Shown: positions 33,811-44,144 of the stretch, in pieces | Layout of the letters: each line of letters begins with the position of its first letter | Numbering within the stretch: the stretch's first letter is position 1 | Assembly: GCA_958295665.1 (NCBI GenBank) | Contig: OY282558.1 | Span: 66,080,789 to 66,144,788 of the forward strand | DNA: 64,000 bases | Source: Tipula vernalis | Taxonomy: Eukaryota > Arthropoda > Insecta > Diptera > Tipulidae | Reading direction: 5' to 3' | Translations under genes and position numbers: made by a program | Notes under the pieces: model-generated | Told to the model about the DNA's origin: nothing | What the model saw: the letters and a program-made list of their open reading frames with translations, nothing else | The model's database searches: none

Positions 33811-33944
33811 CATGAAACCTAAGATTTTATAATTTTTTGCAGAATTATGTGAAACAGAATTTTGTAAAACAGAATTTTGTAAAACAGAATTTTGTAAAAA
33901 CAGAATTATATAAAACAGAATTTCGTACCCAACCCGTTCCTAAT

Positions 33945-34446
33945 AATAATAAACGTGTTTTACAGGCCATTGCTGGTTTGTACCGCGTGCATCGTCATCG
34001 ATCCCGATCCAGCTCTTCAGATGAGGCCGATTAGCCATACTCGGCGACAAAAGGTGGCTCATTCGTCAGAAATAGTTTCTATCCCCCTAGAATAGAAGTC
34101 TCGGAATAGGGACAAATTACCCCAAACGAAGTAAAAATGATAATTTCATGCAATAAAGGCTCAATTTTGCTTCTATGAAGCCAGAAAATTAGGCAGAACA
34201 AAACAGGTGTTTTTCTAAAGTTTTCTGTTTTTATTGTTTGGGGTCATACCCAAGGAACTACCGAAACCCCTGATTTAAACGGCGTAAGTATTTTATTTCT
34301 TTGAACTGCAGGTTCTTTATTTCCAAGTTGAGGATTTCGTATTCTGACGTTCGACAATCGATAAATAAACATTTTTTTTCCCAATATCAATCCGGATTTA
34401 TTTTTGTGGAGTCAAAAATTTGATGGATCCAATTAAGCTGCTGAAC
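33945..34446. other. Unassigned sequence
   Basis: No gene was recognised. The part 33970-34035 can be read as an Arg/Ser-rich tail ending in SSSSDEAD, but nothing supports an exon. Confidence 0.4.
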
Positions 34447-34950
34447 ATTTTTACTTTCTTTTACTCTAGTAAAATAAAGTATAGTAATCATGAAAATTTT
34501 GGACCTTGAGATTTTTAGAGATTTATTTGTTTTGAGGTCCCCTGAGTCCGAAAAAGTGGGTTTCGAAATGGTGTCTGTCTGTCTGTCAGTCTGTCTGTGT
34601 CCTCTCTACAGCCCATATAGTTTAATCAATCGAACTAAAACTTCAGATTTAAGCTTTTTTGATAAATTGGAAGATCCCAGTGAATTTTACTCCAAATCGG
34701 CTAACCGGAAGTGGCCACTCCCTTGGTCCAGAAAATTTGTTTTGCAAATATCTTAAAAAGTATAAGGTTTACAAGAAACTACTTAATACAAATTGTTTCC
34801 AAAAATTAAAATTAAATAAAAATAAAAAATTAAAAATTAAAAAAAAAATTTAAAAATTTAAAAATTAAAAAAAAAAAATAAGAAAAAAATAAAATTTCTA
34901 AAAATTCTCTGTTCGTAAAAGAAAGTCGTGTGTTGGCCACACCTCAATTT
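34447..34950 (+). repeat. 500-bp direct repeat, left copy
   Basis: This is a near-identical direct copy of 35808-36310, 1361 bp apart. Both copies begin TTTTACTTTCTTTTACTCTA, include a short TGTCTGTCTG microsatellite (34571-34598), an A-rich tract of variable length and the ending TTGGCCACACCTCAATTTT. The two copies bracket a tandem array. No LTR hallmark (TG to CA ends, primer site) was seen. Confidence 0.85.
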
Positions 34951-34951
34951 T

Positions 34952-35813
34952 AACTAGGAAATTAAGGGACCTATTCCATGTGCTAGCGAAATCTTTATCA
35001 TCATTGTTGAGTGCGATTTCCAAAAAAATAATTTCGCAGAACTTTTACTAAACGATCGATTCGTATGGATTAGGGTTTTCTAACTAGGTAATTAAGGGAC
35101 CTATTCCATGTGCTAGCCAAACCTTTGTCATCATTGTTGGCAATGGCCGATATTGGCCCTTGGGAGTTGAGTGCGATTTCCAAAAAATAATTTTGCAGAA
35201 CTTTTACTAAACGAACGATTCGTATGGATTAGGGTTTTCTAACTAGGTAATTAAGGGACCTATTCCATGTGCTAGCGGAACTTTTGTCATCATTGTTGAG
35301 TGCGATTTCCAAAAAATAATTTCGTAGAACTTCTATTAAACGAACGATCCGTATGGATTAGGGTTTTCTAACTAGGTAATTGAGAACCTATTCTATGTGC
35401 TAGCCAAGCCTTTGTCATCATTGTTGGCAATGGCCGATATTGGCCCTTGGGAGTTGAGTGCGATTTCCAAAAAATAATTTTGCAGAACTTTTACTAAACG
35501 AACGATTCGTATGGATTAGGGTTTTCTAACTAGGTAATTAAGGGACCTATTCCATGTGCTAGCGAAACCTTTGTCATCATTGTTGGCAATGGCCGATATT
35601 GGCCCTTGGGAGTTGAGTGCGATTTCCAAAAAATAATTTTGCAGAACTTTTACTATACGAACGATCCGTATGGATTAGGGTTTTCTAACTAGGTAATTAA
35701 GGGACCTATTCCATGTGCTAGCGGAACTTTTGTCATCATTGTTGAGTGCGATTTCCAAAAAATAATTTTGCAGAACTTTTACTAAACGAACGATTCGTAT
35801 GGATTAGGGTTTT
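34952..35813 (+). repeat. Six-unit tandem array with two unit lengths
   Basis: Units start at 34952, 35082, 35241, 35370, 35528 and 35687, each at AACTAGGTAATTAAGGGACC or a near variant. Lengths are about 130, 159, 129, 158, 159 and 127 bp. The long form differs from the short by a ~30-bp insert containing GGCCGATATTGGCCCTTGGG. The order is short, long, short, long, long, short. Units are otherwise highly similar. No coding function is evident. Confidence 0.9.
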
Positions 35814-36310
35814 TTACTTTCTTTTACTCTAGTAAAATAATGTATAGTAATCATAAAAATTTTGAACCTTGAGATTTTTAGAAATTTATTTGTTTTTAGG
35901 TCCCCTGAGTCCGAAAAAGTGGGTTTCGAAATGGTATCTGTCTGTCTGTCTGTCAGTCGGTCAGTCTGTTAGTCTGTCAGTCTGTCTGTGTCCTCTCTAC
36001 AGCCCAGATGGTTTAATCAATCGAACTGAAACTTCAGATTTAAGCTTTTTTGATAAATTGGGAGGACCCAGTGAATTTTACTCCAAATCGGCTAACCGGA
36101 AGTGGCCACTCCCTTGGTCCAGAAAATTTGTTTTGCAAATATCTTAAAAAGGGTAAGGTTTACAAAAAACTACTAAATACAAAATGTTTCCAAAAATGAA
36201 AAACAAATAAAAAAAAAAAACAAAAAATTAAAAAAAAAAATTAAGAAAAAAATAAAATTTCTCAAAATTCTCTGTTCGTAAAAGAAAGTCGTGTGTTGGC
36301 CACACCTCAA
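35808..36310 (+). repeat. 500-bp direct repeat, right copy
   Basis: This matches 34447-34950 with a longer TCTG/TCAG microsatellite (35937-35990). Its first bases overlap the end of the last tandem unit by a few T residues. After TTGGCCACACCTCAATTTT the similarity to the array does not resume. Confidence 0.85.
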
Positions 36311-39300
36311 TTTTTTTTTATACTTTTCCCGTTAAAACAAATTTTTTAAAAATGAAAAGTTTAGAAAATTAGGAGGTTTACAGAATTTTGAGATTTTAAA
36401 ATTTAAAGGGATTAATTCTATTTTATCAATAGGTCTATTAACTCCAGTTTTTTAATTGACCTTGAAACTGTGTTCAAGGGCATTGTGAAAATTTTAATGA
36501 CAACCGCTAATTTTTATGACGGAATAATTTAGCTGAAATCAAGACATTTTCGGACAACGTTAATATTAAATTTCGAATTTTAAACGTGAGAATTCAAAAT
36601 TTCTGTATCAAATTTTTTATCAAAATTGCACAAGTTTTTTTAACAGGCAGAATGGCAAGAGATGTGCAGCCAATTTTTAATTTCTGTGCAGTTTTCGCTG
36701 CAAAACTTATACCTACTTATTGAACTTAAGACCAATCCGTTTAAAATTGCAAACTACATATTTCTGAGAATCAATATTTACTAAGTTAGGAAATAGTAAA
36801 CTTATAATTAGGCTAAACATTAGAACAGAGTTAATCAGAATTTTTAAAAGTTGCGAGCTATTTCTAAAACAATCAATTTGTGATGTGTAAATTTTCATCA
36901 AATTCGTCTCCATAGAGTCGATTTTGGTCGTAAAATGACACGCGAGAGTTGTGATTTTCATAATTGTCCTTATTACATATAATGAATATATGAAATGAAC
37001 CCAAATAAAAAAAATTGTGTTTTGTACTTTTGTTGGAATTACACGAAAATCGTAACTCTCAAGTAGTCTCACTTTGTACGACCAAAATTATCAAATTTTT
37101 AGGAGTGACACGTTATAAGATCACTTTGATTTTATTCTTAAAATAAAAGACAGAAACTCTGTCGAAATCGAATCGAAAGCAAAGTTATACCATGACACTC
37201 CAGGTCAAATAATTCTTTGCATAGATGAATCATTTTTCTCTTCATTCTTTCTTCAATGGTGGTTTCTTTAATTTTTAGGCATTTAAGATGTGAACTTTAA
37301 AACTTAAATTTACTGACGCGTTGTTTTCACACATTTCGTTACATTTTCGTCACATTTCGAACTTTTTATGTACCCGCTCCCCCCCCCCCCCCCTCACACA
37401 CAATTTCTTATCATTGCGTTGAAATTTGATTCCAGTAAAAATGCAAACATCATCTTAAACACGCTTTTAAAATATTTTGTTTTTTTAATTATCTCTCATC
37501 ACTAAATTTAAAAAAATTTGCATACTTGTTCATTTTATGCCATTTGTGTTTCATTTTTACGCCTTTTTTAATATATCCGAAGACTGGCTCATGTGATTTG
37601 TTTGTGATGTACGTAAACATATGTATTAGTATCAAATGATAAACATTACTTTTCAAGGTTGTTGACAAACGCATTCCTCGTTTGTACTTCATAATCTAAT
37701 TAAACAATTCGTTTGATTTCAGAAATATTACCTAGAATCATCACAAATATCCAGTTCCTTGGGAAATTTATTCCTCATACAAAATATAACTGGTAATTTT
37801 CCTTGGCTCATCCAAATCAATAATTTTTAGGTAGCGTCTAGGATTTTCTAGAGAATAAATCATTGGAAATTATAAATCATTTATTACCAGTATATACGTA
37901 AACATATTTATAATACTCTGATGACATGTGATCTTGATTATTTTTGTTTTGCTTTTTAAGGATTGGAATATGTGAACAGCGCAGATACATTTAGTCGCAT
38001 ATCTGTATAGAACAAAGTCGCACCCAAAATCGTACCAACTTTTAAAGATTTTATAAGACGAGTCTATTTGCGAGTCTATTCTATGTACTATCACTAAGTA
38101 GCTTGTATTTATATATTTTTGCAACGCAAATTACCTTCTATTGTTGTATTTACAACAAAAGAATTTCATTATTAAAAAATAACAAATCTGATTAAAATTA
38201 TTTTATTCGCGCTATATAATAGAAAGTAAAATTACACATAAGTTTGTTACGATGACGCGACTTAATTTCAAATTTTATGTCAGTCTAAAGAACTTTACAA
38301 TTTGTTTTTGTTTACTATTCGTAAAATTCTCATAAATCATTGCGCACAAAACAATAACAATTCTACGTTACTGAATGCTGCGTTTAAAGAAGCTGTTGAA
38401 CTTTAACTTATTAAACAAAAATAATATAGACATTACAGGGTGAATGACTCAATGTATACAGTCATCACAAGAAAGAATAACTAATTATCACCTACCATAT
38501 ACTTCAATTTGTATTTTATTACTTTACCATACTCATTATCCGACCCCCTTATTCACTAATTTTATGGACTCATATTGCATGTATCTCAAAAATTGATTAT
38601 TGTAACTCAAACCTGTTTTAAAAATTAATTCTATAATATTTTTGTATGGCTTGGTTCCAAAATAGGAATCATGTTGTGCCCCACTTTTTGGTATATTTTT
38701 GTAATGTTTGCAATTATTTTCACAAATAAGTAACGATAAAAATGTTAGAAATATTAAAGTCAAAACATGATGTACAGAGATTATTTGTTGTGTTGTTCGG
38801 TAGGCACGCTTTAATCTAAACCAGTGTTACTTAAACTTCCTCTGATATTAAGCTGAAATTTTGAAGTTTTTTAAACTCAAATTGTCGTACGTGTCTTTGT
38901 CATGTGAGTGAACGTTTCAATGGATCAAAAAGACCGAATGATAGTCGGCCGACAGAAATACCGAATACTGTTTGCAGAGCCCAGGTTGTGTTTTGTATTA
39001 AATGGAACTTTCCTTTCAATATAGTCTGTCGCTAAGAAAGGAATACAGTCACTATTTTCTTTTTGTAGTGGCTTCCATTTTTGAACTTGAGATCGATATA
39101 AATTTTCAACGACAGTCGGCCGACAAAAAAAATTGCAACTACAAGTAACTTGTAGTAATTCTGAAGCGAGTTTGCGTACGACAAAACAATTAATTTTATC
39201 ATTTTGATTTTCTTTTTCTAAATGTGTCTTCAACATGTACAAAATGAAAATCTGATCGATAAATTTCGTCAATGGCAGTCAGACGGCAGAGAAGTTGTGA

Positions 39301-39394
39301 GCCACCTAGCTATCAATTGTTATCAAGATAGCGCGTAAAACAAAACAGTTGTAAGACCGTTTATCATGCGTGCTTGTGTTCCAATAAATTTAGA
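36311..39394. other. Gene-free AT-rich stretch
   Basis: About 3 kb without a recognisable gene. A 15-base C run ends at 37393. The word AGTCGGCCGACA occurs twice (about 38943 and 39114). Open frames of 115-119 codons (36713-37072 and 38925-39272, minus) show no family motif. Confidence 0.5.
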
Positions 39395-39715
39395 CCGTTT
39401 TCTAGACGTAATAAAATCTCGAATGAGATAAAATCTCGAAAATAAAAAAATCTCGAAAAACAACTCGATAAATTTAGTGGTTTCGAGATTTTATAAAATT
39501 TTTAGGGCTTGTAAATAATTTGGTATGAAATGGAGTATAGTAATCTTAGCATTCTGCCCCTTTTTTTTTGGCTGAATATTCTGATTATTATCTTATTTGA
39601 TCGATTTGTTCCAACAACTCATACTAATTCGAGATTTTTCGAGATTTTATTTTCGAGAAATTTGTTCAGATTTTATTTTTCTGGATATCGTGATAAAACC
39701 AGCTTTTATTCTACA
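39395..39715. repeat. Inverted clusters of an ATCTCGAA word
   Basis: The left part has AAATCTCGAA three or more times in 60 bp. The right part has the inverse (TTCGAGATTTT) repeatedly, with a shared block CTCGAAAATAAAATCTCGAA in inverse orientation. This resembles the subterminal repeats of a small foldback-type element. Exact ends and target duplication were not found. Confidence 0.5.
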
Positions 39716-40479
39716 TAAAGGCTTCTTTTAATTCTCAAAAGCAATGTGCTTCCTGCAAAACAGCTGTACGGTGTCGCATTTCCGAAATTTATATCCGAAT
39801 ATATTTTCAAATTTTGAATAATGTTAAATTTCGTTTGAAAATATGTACATCTAAAAGCTTCATGAAACTCAAAAATTTAAAAACTTTTGATGAGAATTAA
39901 AAATGTCCAAACTTTGTGTTCCGCGGAATATAGCTTAAGCGGCACTGATGAAGGCATCGATTTTTTTCATCTCTTGTTCGCGACCTTTCAATAATCAATT
40001 AAAATTTGTAATTTATGTTATTTTTACTACAAACTATTAAATTCAGAAATATTTGTTGTAATGTACGTTGGGGGTGAGCTTAATAATAAAACGATCAACT
40101 TTAAATTGGTTTTTAGTTTTTCTCTGTGAGATTATCGGTTTGCATCAGTCTCGATTTCATTTAACTATTAAATCTATAAATAACTTGGATTTTATGATAA
40201 ATTTATTTTGTTTTATTTTTTTCAGGTAATTCAACTTTGGGTTTATAACTTTAAGTTTTTAATTAAAGCACGTAAGTAGACTTATATTATTAAAAATGTT
40301 GATGAAAATGTTTTATTTTATTGATTTTACAGAAATCATCAAGATACATAAAGAAGCTACGGTAAACTTGCTAATTGTTTTACAAATTATTTATGACTAT
40401 AATTTCTTGTATCACTTTTGAATCTGGCCTGGGCATGAATTAATTAGTCCCAAGGTTATAAGTACGCTAATGTGCTGAA
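39716..40479. other. Unassigned AT-rich sequence
   Basis: No gene or structured repeat was recognised upstream of the CR1-like LINE. Confidence 0.4.
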
Positions 40480-40487
40480 CGGAAATG

Positions 40488-42212
40488 TGCTGACGGCGCT
40501 TTGGTGGTGGATCCATATTTACAAGCCGACTTATTGGCAAGCATCTTCAAATCGAACTCGACATTAGTTGTCCCAGATAGAATTAGGCCTCCATTAGTTC
40601 CATATTGTGGTTCTAAAATGAGCCCCGTCACCATCTCGGAGGAAATTGTCTTTACTAATCTGAAGTCAATGAATGTAAACAAGGCCACCGGACCTGATGG
40701 AATTCCAGTTCGAATATTGAAGGAGTTTGCCAATGAATTGGCTCCAATATTATCTAAAATTTTCCTACTTTCATACAAGCAAGGCGACTACCCGAACGCC
40801 TGGAAGAGTGCAATGGAGCAACCCGTGCTGAAACGGGGTTGTGACAAAACTGACCCTTCAAACTACCGGCCAATATCAATTGTGTCAGCCGTCGCTAAAG
40901 TCTTTGAGAAGTGCATCAATCAACATATAGTTAAATATCTTGAAGTTAACAAACTAATTTCGGATAGACAATACGGCTTTCGTGAAAGCCGATCCACGAC
41001 CGATCTTCTGACGTACGTCACAAACAAATGGAATCTCGCCTTAGAACACCACGGAGAGGCCTTTGCAATCGCTTTGGATATATCCAAGGCTTTTGATAAG
41101 GTATGGCATGAGAATCTTATTTGTAAACTTGTGGCATACGGGCTGGACTCGATGACCACCAGGTGGATTAAAAGCTATCTCAATGACCGAAAAATCAGCG
41201 TCGTACTTAATGGGAGATCATCATCGACGCACTCCCCAAATGCCGGAGTCCCTCAGGGATCACCTTTGTCACCGACCCTGTTTTTGCTATACATCAAAGA
41301 TTTGCTGGATAGCACTGTAAACCCTATCCATAGCTTTGCAGATGATGCCACATTGCATTCTTCTATTTCATTCGAGGCGGAGCCTAGCATTACAGATTTA
41401 AATAATAAACGGTCAGAAGTCGTAACTTCTCTTAATTCCGATTTAAGTACAATATTTGAGTGGGGTAACAACAACTTAGTGCAATTTAACGAGAAAAAGA
41501 CACAAATATGCACATTTTCACGTAAAAAAAGTCGCAACGACTACCCATTTGTGGTAAAAAACCATATCCTTGTGGGTTGCGACTCAATTCGACTGCTTGG
41601 TGTTCAAATAAGTAACAAACTCAAATGGAATGAACACATTGTTGCATTGGCTAAATCAGCTTCAAAAAAACTCGGGTTCCTAAATAGATGCAGAAGGTTT
41701 TTTAAATCGCATCAGTTCTCCAGATATATAAAACCTTCATCCGACCATGTATAGAGTATTGCTGTCAAGTTTGGGGAGGTGCGTCTGGTACCACCCTCCA
41801 GTTATTGGACAGGGTTCAACGCCGCGCTATCCGAATAATACGGAATCCCAGACTTACCCAAGAACTAGACAGCTTACAGCATCGCAGAGATGTTGCAGAA
41901 CTCTGCGTCTTCTACAGATGCTTACATGGTAAATGTTCTGCAGAACTATCGGAGAAAATACCACCATTCGTTACAACAACAAGAGTAACAAGAGGAACAA
42001 CCAATGCACATAGGTTTACGGTGAAGCTCCCGAAACCTCGAACTGAAGAAATTAAGCGCGAATTTGTATATCGAACATCAAAAAAGTGGAATTCGCTAAT
42101 ACACTTAAAATTTCCGGAGGAATACAAAATGAATAAATTTAAGGTAGCTATTAATCTTTACTTGAAGGATCGCGCATTGGGTGCAGAAGCTCTGACAGTT
42201 ACAAGGAGCTAG
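40488..42212 (+). pseudogene. CR1-like LINE reverse transcriptase, one frameshift
   Basis: The frame 40501-41754 covers fingers and palm: NKATGPDGIPVRILKEF, NYRPISIVSAVAKVFEK, QYGFRESRSTTDLL, LDISKAFDKVWH, GVPQGSPLSPTLFLLYIKD and FADDATLH (41334 on). The thumb follows (LLGVQISNKLKWNEHI). A one-base indel near 41725-41732 moves the sense into the next frame. There YCCQVWGG, VQRRAIRIIRNP and the C-terminal domain run to a stop at 42210-42212. All seven RT core motifs look intact and I saw no other break, so decay is slight. The N-terminal endonuclease is absent. Confidence 0.88.
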
Positions 42213-42277
42213 GACCGTTAATAAGTCCGCTCTGCACCCAATTAAAATATGTATATAAAAAAAAAAAAAAAAAAAAT
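40488..42277 (+). mobile_element. 5'-truncated CR1-like LINE with A tail
   Basis: A non-LTR retrotransposon lacking its ORF1 and endonuclease begins within the region upstream of the RT fingers. It ends after a short 3' UTR in an A run (about 42257-42277). It has no RNase H. The C-terminal domain (HRRDVAELCVFYRCLHGKCS) is of the type found in CR1/Jockey-superfamily elements. The subclade was not determined. It is the best-preserved coding element in the window. Confidence 0.85.
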
Positions 42278-42579
42278 ATCGACCTATTCACGCTTCTTTA
42301 CCTAAATTGCTGTTTTGATGTATTATAATTCAAATTCTTTTAACAAGTCGTTGAAAGATTCTGATTCCAATTATTTTGTTGGTTGCATAATTGACTTAGA
42401 ATCAAAAATTTTTATCCTTAGGACAAAGTCTCATTAAATTGATATACTTTCATTGCCATTTCCGATCAATAAAAATTGGTGTGAAATCGGGCGGACCGAC
42501 GCTGATGTGTTGGTCTAGTTGGTAGAGGAGAATTCCCACTTCAGTCTCACCTAGTAAATAGTTTGGCTGGGTTGGGTAT

Positions 42580-43345
42580 TATTATTATTATTATTATTAT
42601 TATTGGGGGGGCCATGCGGGCGATCAGCCACTTCGCACTGCGACCTAAAAGATCTATTGTGCTGGCCCCTGCTTAATTATCCGTCCAGTCAATATTCAGG
42701 TTCTTAATGAACCTGACAATACTGCCTCCCGGTAAGTGATACATACTATCTGGGCATATTGCTCTCCCTCCTAGATGTTTACTACAGCATGTAGTTCCGC
42801 TAGAAAGACGGTAGCATTGGAGCTCAAGGACCTCGAGAGGGTTGTGCCACTCCCGTATATTCCTACTCCTGCCCCGTATTCCGTTTGATTTTACTCTTAC
42901 GAGTTGCTGGGAATTGCAAGTCACCTGTAGGTCACCCAGCTTTACTACAGGAAGGCTAAAAATAAAACTGGAGGGTGCCTGGTATCCAGAGTCCGCATAT
43001 TTTGGGCTGATTAACCTATCAGCCATTCATCTTTCGGCATATGCTATTCCACCTTAGATTAGGGTTTTTTGTCAAGGTTTTCTCCTTTAGCGCCGTACTT
43101 TGGCCTGTGCCAAATGGCCTAAAATGTGCCAAGTGGCCTTAGTTACCAGTGGTTGCCACGAGGAGGCAGTACGTACACTTGCGAATTGTGCACAGGTTAC
43201 CCCTTACACAATTGTACCCATCACGCAGCTGCTTAATGACAAGACCAGAACAGCTCACGTGATGCGCACCCTACTGGAAGGTTACGGAGCTGGTAGATTA
43301 ATCTACTCAACTTTGATCCCCCCATCCAATAGACGCCAAACCACC
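42580..43345 (-). mobile_element. Short retroposon copy B with AAT tail
   Basis: Flanked by a perfect 13-bp duplication CTGGGTTGGGTAT (42567-42579 and 43346-43358). On the minus strand it begins at the same base as the copy at 2019 and ends in an (AAT)n tail (42580-42604), preceded by a C run. About 766 bp long, it encodes nothing recognised. Near its 3' end is GCACAATAGATCTTTTAGGT, close to a word in the 3' UTR of the LINE ending at 24661. This suggests a non-autonomous element mobilised by such a LINE. No tRNA-like promoter boxes were evident. Confidence 0.8.
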
Positions 43346-43374
43346 CTGGGTTGGGTATAATATCTCGACAAACG

Positions 43375-43490
43375 TCATATCGAAATCACAATCTCGAATT
43401 CGAAATCTCGAATTTCAAAATCTCGAATTTCGAAATTTTGAAATTTCGAAATGAAAATCCCGAATTATCTCGAATCCCGAATAAATAATA
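43375..43490. repeat. Cluster of ATCTCGAAT words
   Basis: ATCTCGAAT/TTTCGAAAT words recur about every 12-18 bp. They resemble the words at 39395-39715. It may be a degenerate subterminal repeat or simple-sequence drift. Confidence 0.5.
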
Positions 43491-43569
43491 TGATTTTGTA
43501 AAATTGCTTGCGGCGCTGCTTTTCGAAAAACGAAAATTCAGGAACCCAATTGTCAAAGTGTGTGCTACT

Positions 43570-44058
43570 TGTAAAGTTATTTTGTCTGGCCGACGCCCAA
43601 TTGCATTTGCCAATATTTAATTCAATTTTGTATTCATTCGCTGATTATATCCGGACGTATGAATACTTACGGCGTTGACTGCATTATTGTATGTCCAACT
43701 ATTATTATGCGCACTGTGTTATATGTCACAAAATAAATGAGTACACAACAAATTAAAATAAATAATGTTTTTATTAATTACACAGTTAATAACATTTATG
43801 TTACAGTATTATTGTTTATATATTATTTTATAAATTTATTATCTATTTATTTATTGCATTTAATTTTATTTTCGTGTGTTGTTATTTTGTATAGGTGCGC
43901 TTGTAACTCGTACCGATCTTCTTGTATGACTGCTATTACATAAAAATATTTTATTTTTTATTCGTACGCCAAACGATATTTTGGTACTGCATCAATAGGT
44001 GCATTCCATTTAAGTTAGATGCTGATGATTGTGGTGTCGACCATGTGGAGGCGCCACA
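43570..44058 (-). repeat. 3' LTR of CsRn1-like element (right copy)
   Basis: On the minus strand it starts TGTGGCGCCTCCACATGG, just after a polypurine tract GCAGGGGGTAC, and is proposed to end CTTTACA at 43570. The start is well supported by the purine tract and by the matching 11 bases at 48286-48296. The end was chosen because it gives a CA terminus next to TACT and is less certain. Confidence 0.65.
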
Positions 44059-44144
44059 GTACCCCCTGCAAGTAGATTCCTCACGAAACAAATGATTCTG
44101 AAAAAGAAATATATTAAATAAAACGGAAGCTGAGGATAAGGAGG

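Larger units (their letters stand above)
32457..33935. mobile_element. Mutator-like element, 9-bp TSD
   Basis: The ends GGGATCGGTACG and, in reverse complement, GGGTTGGGTACG are inverted. A perfect 9-bp duplication GTTCCTAAT flanks the insertion (32448-32456 and 33936-33944), the length typical of the Mutator superfamily. Both subterminal regions carry a 14-16-bp repeat around AATTCTGTTTT in opposite orientation (32468-32580 and 33838-33927). The 1479-bp interior has no transposase but holds a LINE fragment, a G-run and a CA microsatellite. Confidence 0.8.

Noticed and set aside
33476..33813. His/Thr-rich and Cys/Val-rich frames over the CA array
   Set aside because: These are simple-sequence artefacts of the dinucleotide repeat.
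34447..36310. The 500-bp direct repeats as LTRs of a retrotransposon
   Set aside because: The ends are not TG to CA, no primer-binding site or purine tract is present, and the interior is a tandem array without coding sequence.
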